From Chitinispirillum sp. (lineage in GTDB: Bacteria > Fibrobacterota > Chitinivibrionia > Chitinivibrionales > Chitinispirillaceae): 64,000 nucleotides of DNA. The stretch is from the NCBI GenBank assembly GCA_007115975.1, contig SKJJ01000140.1, positions 1-64,000 of the forward strand. Direction: 5' to 3'. Made by a program: the position numbers and the translations under genes. Below the pieces are notes generated by a model. It was not told the DNA's origin. It saw only the letters and a program-made list of their open reading frames with translations, and ran no database searches. Below are positions 1-9,120 of this stretch, piece after piece (within the stretch, counting starts at the first letter, position 1; every line of letters starts with the position of its first letter).

Positions 1-21
1 GACAATTCCGATTGTCCAGTA

Positions 22-121
22 CATCCAAAAAGTGGAGCATTCCGATGCGCAACGCTACAAACGGTACCGAGTGAAGCGAGCATGGAGGAGAACCGGTGCC
101 GTCTTCGGCAGGTGCCCAAAT
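22..121. repeat. Dispersed ~100-bp intergenic repeat, copy 1
   Basis: This stretch is nearly identical to 23776-23871. The two copies differ by four substitutions and a 4-bp indel near position 65. The element contains a small hairpin (TGCCG-tctt-CGGCA) near its right end, and both copies end in the same GGTGCCCAAAT. Both lie between genes and carry no usable frame. It is preceded by a short palindrome at 1-16 (GACAAT/ATTGTC) that may belong to an upstream gene's terminator. The family is not recognised; a miniature mobile or REP-type element is possible. Confidence 0.85.
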
Positions 122-297
122 CCTTTTACATATTTTACTCATGTTTTTTCTTACTCATGTTTTTAACAATTTTCTCTAAAGAGCCTTCTTCATTAACACC
201 CCTCCTACAACTAACAGAACAATAACTCTTCGTCACCCTCGTAGTTTCAACCCAAACTAAATCAGGTATTATCAAAATTCAGGTGGAGTTTTTCAAA
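122..297. other. Intergenic leader of the C39-like peptidase gene
   Basis: No coding region is seen here. The stretch is AT-rich between the repeat and the peptidase gene. It ends in AGGTGGAG at 281-288, a good Shine-Dalgarno for the ATG at 298. Confidence 0.5.
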
Positions 298-1173
298 ATG
301 AGATGGTTCTCGCTTTTAATGATTACAATTGTTTCTCTTTTTCAAATCTCACACTCATCCTTACCTACCGAAGACTATTCCGGTTACCAGACCACCAGTC
401 AAACATCAAAAGACGCGCCGGCAGTGTTTCTTGATCTTCTCCAAAGCTACCCCCACTATTTTCAGCGAGACACTTTGTTTGGCGGATTTGAATATACCGG
501 CCGTGTGTACTGCGGGCCGGTGGCGGTATCCAATGCACTGATAAAGTTTTACAATAGTGGGCATACTGGTCTATTTGATGACACAGGAGACGAGGCGCGC
601 AACCAGTATGAACTGATCAAACTGCTTGGTTCTTCGCACTATTTCAATACCGGTAACCGGGGTACCGGCCCCTATTCGATCAGCAAAGGTCTGGAACGTT
701 TTTTCAATGACCGCAATATTTCCGGTGTAAATATCAAGTATCAGGGATGGCGTACCGTTCCGTTGCGTTTTTCAGAAAGCAACACTGCACCTGATATCAA
801 CGAGATGAAAAACGCTCTGCGCAACAATCAGGCAGTTCTGCTGAATTTTGGCTGGTACAGGTACGACAAAGTAAACAATGTCTATGAGCGCACCGGCGGG
901 CACTGGGTTACTCTGGCAGGGTATGGGCATGACGGCAAGGGGGAAAGCCCTTCAAGCCTGGTGATCCGAGATCCTGGCAGACGCAACCGACCCGAAAGCT
1001 ATGTGGCTATCGAGCAGATAAACAGCGGTACACTTAAAGGATCTTTGGGGGGCTTACCCGCTGATGCTCAGGGTTACTATAGGTTCAGGCATACCCGCAG
1101 AAGGTATGGAATCATTGATGGGATAGTGATAGTGGAGATGCCGGAAAAGGGTCTATTTTCGGATCGAGGGTGA
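298..1173 (+). CDS. Secreted C39-like (papain-fold) peptidase
   Basis: Predicted exported cysteine peptidase of the C39-like type. The N-terminus (MRWFSLLMITIVSLFQ) is a signal peptide. A catalytic-type cysteine sits in YCGPVAVSNAL near residue 72, and the matching histidine in GGHWVTLAGYG near residue 200, followed by an acidic DPGRR segment. The frame is open from a GTG at 283, but AGGTGGAG at 281-288 lies at ideal distance from the ATG at 298, so that start is preferred. The gene is convergent with the beta-helix gene at 1178, with almost no space between. The substrate is unknown. C39 relatives include bacteriocin-leader peptidases, but no transporter or bacteriocin gene is nearby, so a general secreted hydrolase is the safer reading. 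Confidence 0.72.
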   Translation: MRWFSLLMITIVSLFQISHSSLPTEDYSGYQTTSQTSKDAPAVFLDLLQSYPHYFQRDTLFGGFEYTGRVYCGPVAVSNALIKFYNSGHTGLFDDTGDEARNQYELIKLLGSSHYFNTGNRGTGPYSISKGLERFFNDRNISGVNIKYQGWRTVPLRFSESNTAPDINEMKNALRNNQAVLLNFGWYRYDKVNNVYERTGGHWVTLAGYGHDGKGESPSSLVIRDPGRRNRPESYVAIEQINSGTLKGSLGGLPADAQGYYRFRHTRRRYGIIDGIVIVEMPEKGLFSDRG

Positions 1174-1177
1174 CAAG

Positions 1178-1864
1178 TCAGAACATTTGCAGGACCGTAT
1201 CCCACAGGTACTGAATGGACACCGCATCGTTGTTTTTTCCAAGTGAATCATCGGACTGAATGTTGACGATATTATCGTGGAAGACATTTCTGGCAACCGT
1301 TGCAGCAGAACTCATCTGAAAGTGCAGACCGACATTGTTGTTGGATATTTTGTTATCAAAGATCAGGGGAGAAGCAAAGTCAACGGCTATTGCAAAAACA
1401 TTGTTGTAAAATGTACAGCCCTTGATATGAGGGGTTGCATTGCGTGTTGAATAGATACCATAGTGGTTTTGTCTGAAAGTGGATGATTCGATAACAGGAT
1501 CCGCACTCCAGACAACATTTCGGTATGCGCCTTCAATAATGCAGTGTTTGAGATGTCCGTTGGCCTCAGCGCCTGAGATTTCTATGCCTCTCCAGGTATT
1601 TTTTCTCTGTGTGTCACTAAATTCAGAACCGGTAAAAACTATCGGTTTGGCACCTTCTCCTTTTGCAATTATGTTTCCTCTGACAATTAACCCGTAATAC
1701 CCGTCAAATCTGATTGTAACCCCGGGTTGAATAACAAGGGTTTGTCCCTCGCTGATGACTATATCGCTGAGCAACACGGTATCTTTAGAGATGGTAATTT
1801 GCGCGCACAAAGCAGACTTTACAAAAAACACAAAAGAGAATAAAAGTATTAAGGAAAATTTCAT
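1178..1864 (-). CDS. Secreted right-handed beta-helix repeat protein
   Basis: A 228-residue protein with a clear signal peptide (MKFSLILLFSFVFFVKSALCA). Repeated short strands of the parallel beta-helix type follow, such as IEGAYRNVV, GCTFYNNVFAIAV and NKISNNNVGLHF. This architecture (NosD/pectate-lyase-like helix) is typical of extracellular carbohydrate-binding or carbohydrate-cleaving proteins and of surface proteins. No catalytic residues can be assigned. It is transcribed after the lipoprotein gene at 1882, with an 17-bp gap, so the two probably form an operon. A second, longer beta-helix protein lies at 3720. Confidence 0.7.
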   Translation of the reverse strand: MKFSLILLFSFVFFVKSALCAQITISKDTVLLSDIVISEGQTLVIQPGVTIRFDGYYGLIVRGNIIAKGEGAKPIVFTGSEFSDTQRKNTWRGIEISGAEANGHLKHCIIEGAYRNVVWSADPVIESSTFRQNHYGIYSTRNATPHIKGCTFYNNVFAIAVDFASPLIFDNKISNNNVGLHFQMSSAATVARNVFHDNIVNIQSDDSLGKNNDAVSIQYLWDTVLQMF

Positions 1865-1881
1865 ACACCATCCTAAAAAGA

Positions 1882-2682
1882 TTATTCGATCAACTCCAGA
1901 TGCACCGTTTCCTTGAGTTGTATATTACATCTGTCCTGGTAAGACATCTCAAAGTTAGCGTTTGTTTTTATGAGACGGTTCTTTTTCAGATCAATAACGG
2001 CATTTCCTACCCCGGAGCCACTCATTGGCAAATCTCCCACTACGGAGTTTATATGATCAAGGGAGACTCGGTATGAAAAAAGCCAACTGAGAATCGCTCT
2101 TGATGGATTGGCGTTTTTGGTGATAATGCTGTCGAGACGAAAGATCTGGTAGAGTTGGCCGGTGACCTGCCCCTGATTGGTTTCGATGGGAAACTGATAC
2201 TCTCTTTCCCATGATGCCCCCACACTCATTTTTGAGGCGGGCAACACAGGAATTGCTCTTGCAACACTCCTCAAGATATCCCAATTGGCAAGAGGTATCG
2301 CACTGGCAATGGCTGTATCTGAAACGCTTACACCTTCAGTGGGAGACACTGCTATTTCCAAAACACTGAGTCTGTTTTCCAGTTCAAACATCTGTCCGTC
2401 AGTAAGAAAGTCTGATTTTATCGTGAAATCTTTTGTTTTAAACTGAGCAGACTCTTTGGTTGACGAGCCGGCACCCTGGAGATATGCCCGTAAGGATCCG
2501 GAATAGGCCTGGGATGAGTCCTCGCACTCTACCGCTCCTCTTAAATCGGCACCAAGCAGGTACAGCCAGGACGGCGCTTCAGAGAAATCAATTTCCAGCA
2601 ATACGCTCTCTTTTCCTCCGCATGCGGCCACTAAAAGCATCAAATAGAGAAGCAAAGGGAGTCTTTTTTTTAAATCATTCAT
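1882..2682 (-). CDS. Lipoprotein of unknown function (possibly DUF6263-like)
   Basis: A 266-residue lipoprotein. The N-terminal signal ends in the lipobox LVAAC near residue 21, followed by GGKES. The body is beta-rich. The segment MSVGASWEREYQFP and the late ISW/SYR strands recall the DUF6263-type fold, but that comparison is from memory and tentative. AAGGAGAAG lies about 10 bases before the ATG. It faces away from the regulator gene at 2791 and heads a two-gene unit with the beta-helix gene at 1178. No function is assigned. Confidence 0.6.
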   Translation of the reverse strand: MNDLKKRLPLLLYLMLLVAACGGKESVLLEIDFSEAPSWLYLLGADLRGAVECEDSSQAYSGSLRAYLQGAGSSTKESAQFKTKDFTIKSDFLTDGQMFELENRLSVLEIAVSPTEGVSVSDTAIASAIPLANWDILRSVARAIPVLPASKMSVGASWEREYQFPIETNQGQVTGQLYQIFRLDSIITKNANPSRAILSWLFSYRVSLDHINSVVGDLPMSGSGVGNAVIDLKKNRLIKTNANFEMSYQDRCNIQLKETVHLELIE

Positions 2683-2790
2683 GGTTATTCACTTCTCCTT
2701 GCAAAATCCAATCCCAAGCTTTAAAATATAATGAACGGATCAGATATACTAAACAGAATCGACAAAATTATATTTTATGCACAATAAACT

Positions 2791-3723
2791 ATGAAACCAT
2801 TAACCCGAAATCTCAAATCCGGAATGCACCTTTTTTTCGAGAAGGACCGATCCCGTGAACTGTATATAATACAGTCGGGTAGAATACAGGTGTACAGAAG
2901 AGTGGGTAACCGTGAGGTTGAACTTGCCGTTCTCCGCAAAGGAGCCGTTCTTGGCGAGATGGCGCTAATCGATGGTAAACCAAGGAGTGCTTCAGCAAGA
3001 GCACTTGATACAACAGTAGTTGTAATTGTTGATGCGGAGAGTTTTTATGACAAGATAAAAGGAGTTCCTCCATGGTATCTGTCTATAATCAAAATGACAT
3101 CTCAAAAAATAAGAAACGCCAACAACCACCTGAACAATACTGCTCAGACCAACCAGAGTGTATCAATTATTCTCACTATATACTACTTTTTTGAGGCATC
3201 GGAGGGCAACCCTCTTGAACTTGAGACAGTAAAGAGGCGGCTCATTCAGCTTCTTGGTGTCACTCACCAGAAGGCCACTTCAGTGTTCGCCCATCTCCAT
3301 ACGTTCGGGATTATCCTTATTGATAATGACACGATACAGCTTACCGACCGAAGCGCCTATAGAGAATACTGTCAGTTTTTGCGCCTTATGCTCCACAATC
3401 AGATAAAAAAATATCTTAACAGCCCGGCGGAACTGCAGCGTCGATGCGCCCAATTATTGGAAAACCAGAGTGAGTTGAGGAGTGCTAAAAGTATTGAAAT
3501 CACAGAAAAAACGTTTTGTGATCTATTTGCAGGATCAGAATCGGAAAAACAGAAGATATCGCAATTTCTCGATACCCTTTGTGATTATGAAATGCTATTT
3601 TGCAAAAGAGATCCGGCAAAAAGGGAGTGTGGGTCAGACGAAAAAATGGTAAAACTGCAGAATCCCGGCTGGATCTATATGTATCTTATACATAAACACC
3701 TTAACAAGTACTCAGAGTTATGA
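2791..3723 (+). CDS. Cyclic-nucleotide-binding-domain regulator, Crp/Fnr-like
   Basis: A 310-residue protein. Residues about 10-120 form a cyclic-nucleotide-binding beta barrel. The pattern GRIQVYRR...LRKGAVLGEMALIDGKPRSASARA matches the phosphate-binding cassette (GEMAL...RSASA). Downstream, a segment around 145-190 (LETVKRRLIQLLGVTHQKAT...) resembles a winged helix-turn-helix. The last 120 residues are not recognised. It is therefore likely a cAMP- or c-di-nucleotide-responsive regulator, although DNA binding is inferred. The stop overlaps the ATG of the next gene (ATGA at 3720-3723), so it is translationally coupled to a secreted beta-helix protein. Confidence 0.7.
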   Translation: MKPLTRNLKSGMHLFFEKDRSRELYIIQSGRIQVYRRVGNREVELAVLRKGAVLGEMALIDGKPRSASARALDTTVVVIVDAESFYDKIKGVPPWYLSIIKMTSQKIRNANNHLNNTAQTNQSVSIILTIYYFFEASEGNPLELETVKRRLIQLLGVTHQKATSVFAHLHTFGIILIDNDTIQLTDRSAYREYCQFLRLMLHNQIKKYLNSPAELQRRCAQLLENQSELRSAKSIEITEKTFCDLFAGSESEKQKISQFLDTLCDYEMLFCKRDPAKRECGSDEKMVKLQNPGWIYMYLIHKHLNKYSEL

Positions 3724-4778
3724 AACAAATTCTTATTATTGCCATGTTTTTAGGCAGTGTGTACGGACAAACCAGAGTATCCGGTGAAATTGACAGCGAC
3801 ACCAGATGGGTGCCCGATCAAGGGCCCTATATTGTGGAAGGTGATATTGTAGTGATGCCACGGGCACGGTTGCTTATCTCACCGGGCACCAAAATTATAA
3901 TTTCAACCAAAAACAGATCCCCATCAGCGGACCCATTTGACAAAATGGACTCCTCTCTTATCTCAATAAGAGTCAAGGGAGCACTCAGTTGTGTGGGCAG
4001 AAGAGACCGACCGATTATATTTATATCCGAAGATCCTCAGTTTCAGGCGTTCAAGTGGCGGGGAATCATTCTTGATGGAGCATCAAAGCAATTTACAGAA
4101 ATAGCCTTTACAGAGATTTCCGGGGCCACAACCGCTGTAACCGCTGTTAACTCCGGGGCAATAGTGAGAAACAACATAATTGAAAACAACAATATAGGTG
4201 TACACTGTATGCACGGGGGATCACTGCGTATCTACAATAATATCATTACCCGTAATTTCACAGCAGGTATAAAAAGTGAATCTTCAAACCCCTCAATACA
4301 AAACAACATCATAGTGTCAAACCGCAATATCGGCCTGTGGTGTGACGGTATTTCAAAGGTCAACGTGGAGTTCAACTGTTTTTTTGGCAACAACGATGGC
4401 AATTTCCTCAACTGCGATCCAGAGCTGGGAGACATATCACAAGTAAACAGAAAGAGTGACAGCACGGACGGTTCATTCAATCTTTTCCGTGACCCGGTCT
4501 TTTCGGGTTCAATTGCAGAACGCAGAGCCATAGCTTTGGATACTCAAACTCCCACGAAACGATCAGCCATCGTTGACATATCACTGGCAGAGGTAATTTA
4601 CGATACCATTAGTGACTCGATACCAGTTCAGCACTATGGTGGGGCATCACACCGATACTCTCTTTCCCCCTATTCACCCTGCATTAATGCCGGTAACCCA
4701 AGGCGGGCATACAGAAATGAAGACGGGAAAAACAATACGATAGGTATCCACGGTGGACCAGAATTCACTTCAGACTGA
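3720..4778 (+). CDS. Secreted right-handed parallel beta-helix protein
   Basis: A 352-residue exported protein. The signal peptide (MKQILIIAMFLGSVYG) is followed by an N-terminal cap and then helix rungs rich in NNI/N-x-I patterns, such as VRNNIIENNNIGVHC, IYNNIITRNFTAGI and IQNNIIVSNRNIGL. A C-terminal segment contains SPCINAGNP, a motif common at the ends of secreted beta-helix (choice-of-anchor) proteins. It starts inside the stop of the regulator at 2791. It resembles the shorter beta-helix protein at 1178 in its cap (VLLISPGT/VIQPGVTI-like strands), so the two may be distant paralogues. The ligand is unknown. Confidence 0.72.
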   Translation: MKQILIIAMFLGSVYGQTRVSGEIDSDTRWVPDQGPYIVEGDIVVMPRARLLISPGTKIIISTKNRSPSADPFDKMDSSLISIRVKGALSCVGRRDRPIIFISEDPQFQAFKWRGIILDGASKQFTEIAFTEISGATTAVTAVNSGAIVRNNIIENNNIGVHCMHGGSLRIYNNIITRNFTAGIKSESSNPSIQNNIIVSNRNIGLWCDGISKVNVEFNCFFGNNDGNFLNCDPELGDISQVNRKSDSTDGSFNLFRDPVFSGSIAERRAIALDTQTPTKRSAIVDISLAEVIYDTISDSIPVQHYGGASHRYSLSPYSPCINAGNPRRAYRNEDGKNNTIGIHGGPEFTSD

Positions 4779-5147
4779 AACATTTTTTTGATCCTGAACA
4801 TCAGCAATCAGATCACCCAGTTTTTGCATAGCAACAGGTTTTTCCATGCAGGTGACATCAAGCCTTTGCAGCTGCTCTGTTGCAATCTCAGACAGATACC
4901 CTGAGATCATCACTTTTCTCACTGACTGATCAGCTGATTTGAGCAACTCTATGCCATCAAGACCCGGCATTTTATAATCGGTGATAAGAATATCGGGTCG
5001 GTTATCTCCCATGAAATCTTTAGCCTCTAACGGGTCATTGAATGTATGAACGTTGGATTCACCGGAAAAGATCTCAACGAAAGACCTGAGCAGTTCCGTG
5101 ATCTGCGGCTCATCATCAACAATTATGATTTCAAGAGTCTGTGACAT
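4770..5147 (-). CDS. Stand-alone response regulator receiver (CheY-like)
   Basis: A 125-residue single receiver domain. The acidic pair (VDDEP) sits near residue 12, the phosphoacceptor aspartate in LITDYKMPG near residue 57, the conserved Ser in KVMISGYL and the Lys in MEKPVAM near the end. There is no output domain, so it acts by protein-protein contact. The gene is convergent with the beta-helix gene and overlaps its end by 9 bp. No cognate kinase is adjacent. Confidence 0.85.
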   Translation of the reverse strand: MSQTLEIIIVDDEPQITELLRSFVEIFSGESNVHTFNDPLEAKDFMGDNRPDILITDYKMPGLDGIELLKSADQSVRKVMISGYLSEIATEQLQRLDVTCMEKPVAMQKLGDLIADVQDQKNVSV

Positions 5148-5249
5148 CTGAGGGTACCCGTCATCTTAGAAGTGTCCTGAAACTATTTTTAATCCGAACA
5201 TCCAACACAAACTAACATAAATTTTGCAACAGAAGAATCGTATTAAAAA

Positions 5250-8200
5250 ATGCAGTTACCGAAAATGATTACAGATATACCCGGCGCTTACGATAAAAAC
5301 CTACCCATATTCAGCTTCAGGGATAAGATTGTTTCCTGTATAAGAGACCAGCAGGTGGTAATTATTGCCGGGCAGACCGGTTCAGGAAAGACTACCCAAC
5401 TGCCTCTTTTCTGCCTTGAAGCCGGGCGGGGAAGAGACAAAAAAAAAATCGGATGCACGCAACCCAGAAGAATTGCTGCGACCTCCCTGGCCGCACGGGT
5501 GGCATCACAGCTAAAAGCTCCCCTTGGATCAGTTACCGGCTATAAAATTCGTTTCTCCGAAAAGAGCTCCCCGGATACGGTCGTACAGTTTATGACCGAT
5601 GGTATTCTTCTATCAGAGATTGAAAGAGACCGTCTACTGCGCCGATATGATACGATAATCATTGACGAGGCCCACGAACGATCGCTCAATATCGATTTTC
5701 TGCTCGGTTATTTCCGTCAACTACTGCCAAAACGCCCTGATCTAAAGCTGATAATCTCTTCGGCAACAATCGATACATCCCTCTTTTCAAAGGCATTTTC
5801 AGATGCCCCGGTAGAAGAGGTATCAGGCCGTCTGTTTCCAATAGAACTTCTTTACAGAGCCAGTGAAGATGAGAACAGTTCCTACATAGAAGAAGCCGTG
5901 AGCACAGTACATGACCTCTTTGAGATGCAGGGAGCGGACCACACTCTAATATTTATGCCCACAGAACGGGATATCCGTGAGACCTGTGACACTCTTGAAA
6001 AAGAGTTCTCTAAGGATACCGATATCATCCCGCTTTTTTCAAGACTTTCAAGAAAAGAACAGGACAGGATTTTTGCCACAACAGACCGAATCAAAATCGT
6101 TGTATCCACCAACATTGCAGAGAGCTCTATAACCGTTCCAGGCATTCGGTATGTGGTAGACACCGGACTGGCAAGGATATCCCGCTATGCACCCCGTTTG
6201 CGCACAAACAGACTACCTGTCGAACGAATAAGCAGAGCCAGTGCAGATCAGCGAAAGGGACGCTGCGGCAGAGTCAAAGACGGGGTATGTGTCAGGCTTT
6301 ACAGCGAAGAGGATTACCTGAGCAGAGATGAGTTCACTACCCCTGAGATAAAACGGTGCAACCTTGCGGGTGTCATTCTGAATATGAAAGCCCATAATTT
6401 GGGAGAAATTGAAACATTTCCGTTTCTTGACCCTCCGGCACCGAACAGAATCACCGGTGGGTTTACTGTTTTAAAAGAGTTGGGTGCAATCGACAATGAC
6501 GGCAACCTTACTTCAATTGGCAAAAACATGGCGCGACTTCCCTTTGACCCCCATATTTCACGGATGATCATTGCTGCCCAAAAAGAGAATGCCCTCAGGG
6601 AGGTGAAAATCATTGCAGCGGCATTATCGATAATTGACCCAAGAGAGCGCCCCTTTGACCTCAGGGGTGAAGCAGATGCAGCCCATCGTAATTTTCTCGA
6701 TCAGTCTTCGGATTTTCTGAGCTATCTGAACATCTGGGATATCTTTAACAGCACATGGAAAGCACTTAAGACCCAGAATCGGATGAGAAGGTTCTGCAAG
6801 GAGCATTTCCTTTCGTTTGTGCGAATGCGCGAATGGAATGATGTTTATCGGCAGCTTCATACCACATTAACCAGGATGAAGGGTTTTTCTGAAAACAAAA
6901 CAGCTGCCTCCTACGATTCGATACACCGGGCGCTGCTTACCGGGCTTCTGTCCAATGTCGCATATCTGGATGATAACGGAAAGTACAGTGGGGCCCGGGG
7001 TAGAGAGATGGTGATATTTCCGGGTTCAGTTCTTGCCGGTAAAAAACCGAAATGGGTAATGTGCCATGAAGTTGTTGAGACCTCAAGGCCGTATGCCCGG
7101 ACAGTGGCAACAATTAATCCGGCTTGGCTTGAGGATCTTGGGGGGTCTCTGTGTAAAAGGAGTTACGAAAATCCCTGTTTTGATCCCGACAGAGGAACAG
7201 TGCGGGCAACTGAAAAGGTTTCACTTTTCGGAATGCAGCTTGGGATAAAACGGAGAGTGCGTTATGGTAAGGTCAATCCTCACGAAGCGGGGCAGATTTT
7301 CATTCAAAGCGGTCTTGTAGAAGAACAACTCAGAAGTAACCATCGTTTTTACCGGCATAACATAGAGGTCAGAGAAAAAATTTTATCTACAGAAGACAAA
7401 CTTCGGAGCCGAACTCTTTATGCGGGAGATTCTGAACTGTATCGTTTTTATTCCCAAAGAATCCCGAAAGTGTCTTCCATACACGATCTTAACGCAGTGA
7501 TAAAAAAAAGGGGGGACAGGTTTCTTTTCATTGAAGAATCTGCACTACTCTGTGACGTCGTGCCCGAAGAGATAAATGCATATCCAGAGCATACAAAAAT
7601 TGGTGAGCAGGTATTCCCTCTCTCATATTCATTCAGCCCCGGAGAGCACAATGATGGAGTAACGCTACACATACCCTCTTCTGCGGCATCATTTGTCCAA
7701 CACTATACGCTCGACTGGATTGTCCCCGGTCAGTGGAAAAACAGGGTCAGGGATCTGCTCAGCTGTCTTCCCCGAAACGTGCGGAAGCAATTTATCCCCC
7801 TTAATGAAAGGGCCACTGAAATTGTTTCTATTCTAAAACCCTGCGCGCAAAGTTTCAATGAAGCGGTTGCAAAGGTGGTTAAAGACCTTTACAATATTGA
7901 CATTTCATCAGAACTTATTGATAAACGCAAGTTATCAGAACACCTTATTCCAAGGGTAGAAATTCGGGGTAAAGACGGGCAGGTTGTTTTTTCTGGCAGA
8001 GGTGCAGAATGTCTCAAAGAAAGACCTGTACAAAGCTGCTCTTGTGATTCACATTGGGAGGAAAAATTCCGTTCGTTTACTAAATGTAACCTGAGGGAGT
8101 GGCCGGAAGAGGACTTAAGTCAGGTAATCACGCTCGGTTCAGACAGTGAAGGAGTCGCACTCAGGGGATATCCTGCCCTTAGGACGAATGATGATTCTGC

Positions 8201-8951
8201 AGATCTTGTTTATTGTAAATCACAGGAAGAGAGTGACCGAGTACACAGACAGGGGTGTAAGAGACTGCTTGAGATTGCATCCGCAAAAGATTTGGCATGG
8301 ACCGAACGTGACCTCTCAATATCCCGGGAGCTGAAATTACAGTGCGTCCCCTATGGCGGAGGTGATCAGGTCAAAAAGATAATCTTCAATATGATAAGAG
8401 AATATGCACTTGATCTCCCTGCAGTTTTGCCAAGGGACAAGGAATCATTTATTGGCGCTGCAAATAGCACCAGAGAAAAACTCAAAGGCACCGGTTATCT
8501 GGCGCTTACTACACTTGAGAAGGTGCTTCAATTTACAACAGAGCATACAAAAAAACTCAAAAGCATGGGGCCAAAAATCCCGTCCGATTTGAAATCTGAT
8601 CTCAACAATGACATTCTGAAGTATATAGAGGATTTTAAATCAGGAGATCTCCGATTCGAACAATATTTGGAATACCCCCGTTATTTAAGTGCCTTCACCC
8701 TGCGGATTGAAAAGGCGGTGTTTTCACCACAAAAATATCGGGAGCTTCGCGGTGAACTTTCAGTCTTCCAAAAGGCGCATAAGTCCCACCTCAGAAAAGA
8801 TCTATGTTCTGTAAAAAGGTCTGAGGTTGATCATTTAGGAGAGATGATAGAGGAGTATGCTATATCGCTTTTTGCTCAGCAGATGCGTACGCGGTTTCCA
8901 GTTTCAGCGAAGAGGTTGAGGAAGAGGATGGAGGAGATAGAGAGGGGTTGA
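5250..8951 (+). CDS. hrpA: ATP-dependent RNA helicase HrpA
   Basis: A DEAH-box helicase of 1233 residues, the usual length for HrpA. Walker A is GQTGSGKTTQLP near residue 39, motif II is DEAHERSLN near 139, motif III is SSAT near 172, and motif VI is ADQRKGRCGR near 330. The helicase-associated and OB-fold regions follow, then the long C-terminal DUF3418-like part typical of the bacterial protein. HrpA unwinds RNA and, in E. coli, resolves stalled or collided ribosomes. No strong Shine-Dalgarno precedes the ATG at 5250. An ATG five codons in (5265) is an alternative. The gene stands alone. Confidence 0.93.
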   Translation: MQLPKMITDIPGAYDKNLPIFSFRDKIVSCIRDQQVVIIAGQTGSGKTTQLPLFCLEAGRGRDKKKIGCTQPRRIAATSLAARVASQLKAPLGSVTGYKIRFSEKSSPDTVVQFMTDGILLSEIERDRLLRRYDTIIIDEAHERSLNIDFLLGYFRQLLPKRPDLKLIISSATIDTSLFSKAFSDAPVEEVSGRLFPIELLYRASEDENSSYIEEAVSTVHDLFEMQGADHTLIFMPTERDIRETCDTLEKEFSKDTDIIPLFSRLSRKEQDRIFATTDRIKIVVSTNIAESSITVPGIRYVVDTGLARISRYAPRLRTNRLPVERISRASADQRKGRCGRVKDGVCVRLYSEEDYLSRDEFTTPEIKRCNLAGVILNMKAHNLGEIETFPFLDPPAPNRITGGFTVLKELGAIDNDGNLTSIGKNMARLPFDPHISRMIIAAQKENALREVKIIAAALSIIDPRERPFDLRGEADAAHRNFLDQSSDFLSYLNIWDIFNSTWKALKTQNRMRRFCKEHFLSFVRMREWNDVYRQLHTTLTRMKGFSENKTAASYDSIHRALLTGLLSNVAYLDDNGKYSGARGREMVIFPGSVLAGKKPKWVMCHEVVETSRPYARTVATINPAWLEDLGGSLCKRSYENPCFDPDRGTVRATEKVSLFGMQLGIKRRVRYGKVNPHEAGQIFIQSGLVEEQLRSNHRFYRHNIEVREKILSTEDKLRSRTLYAGDSELYRFYSQRIPKVSSIHDLNAVIKKRGDRFLFIEESALLCDVVPEEINAYPEHTKIGEQVFPLSYSFSPGEHNDGVTLHIPSSAASFVQHYTLDWIVPGQWKNRVRDLLSCLPRNVRKQFIPLNERATEIVSILKPCAQSFNEAVAKVVKDLYNIDISSELIDKRKLSEHLIPRVEIRGKDGQVVFSGRGAECLKERPVQSCSCDSHWEEKFRSFTKCNLREWPEEDLSQVITLGSDSEGVALRGYPALRTNDDSADLVYCKSQEESDRVHRQGCKRLLEIASAKDLAWTERDLSISRELKLQCVPYGGGDQVKKIIFNMIREYALDLPAVLPRDKESFIGAANSTREKLKGTGYLALTTLEKVLQFTTEHTKKLKSMGPKIPSDLKSDLNNDILKYIEDFKSGDLRFEQYLEYPRYLSAFTLRIEKAVFSPQKYRELRGELSVFQKAHKSHLRKDLCSVKRSEVDHLGEMIEEYAISLFAQQMRTRFPVSAKRLRKRMEEIERG

Positions 8952-9120
8952 CAGCTGTAATAATTTGCAGTTAAAGGGTTGGTTGATTCTTTGATTTTTT
9001 GTTGTATGGGTCGCCCTGCTTGAGAGCCCCCAAAATCCCCCGAGGAGGGATTCGCTGGCAGGTGGGTGTGCCTGCGCCTGCTTAGCGGTTAGGAGGCCCT
9101 GACAAAGAGGAACTACGAGC
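8952..9120. other. Intergenic spacer with GC-rich palindromes
   Basis: This stretch lies between the converging hrpA and glycosyltransferase genes. It holds short GC-rich inverted motifs around 9034-9080 (CCCCCGAGGAGGG, GCAGGTGGGTGTGCCTGC). No gene is evident. Bidirectional transcription termination is possible, but there is no T-run. Confidence 0.35.
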
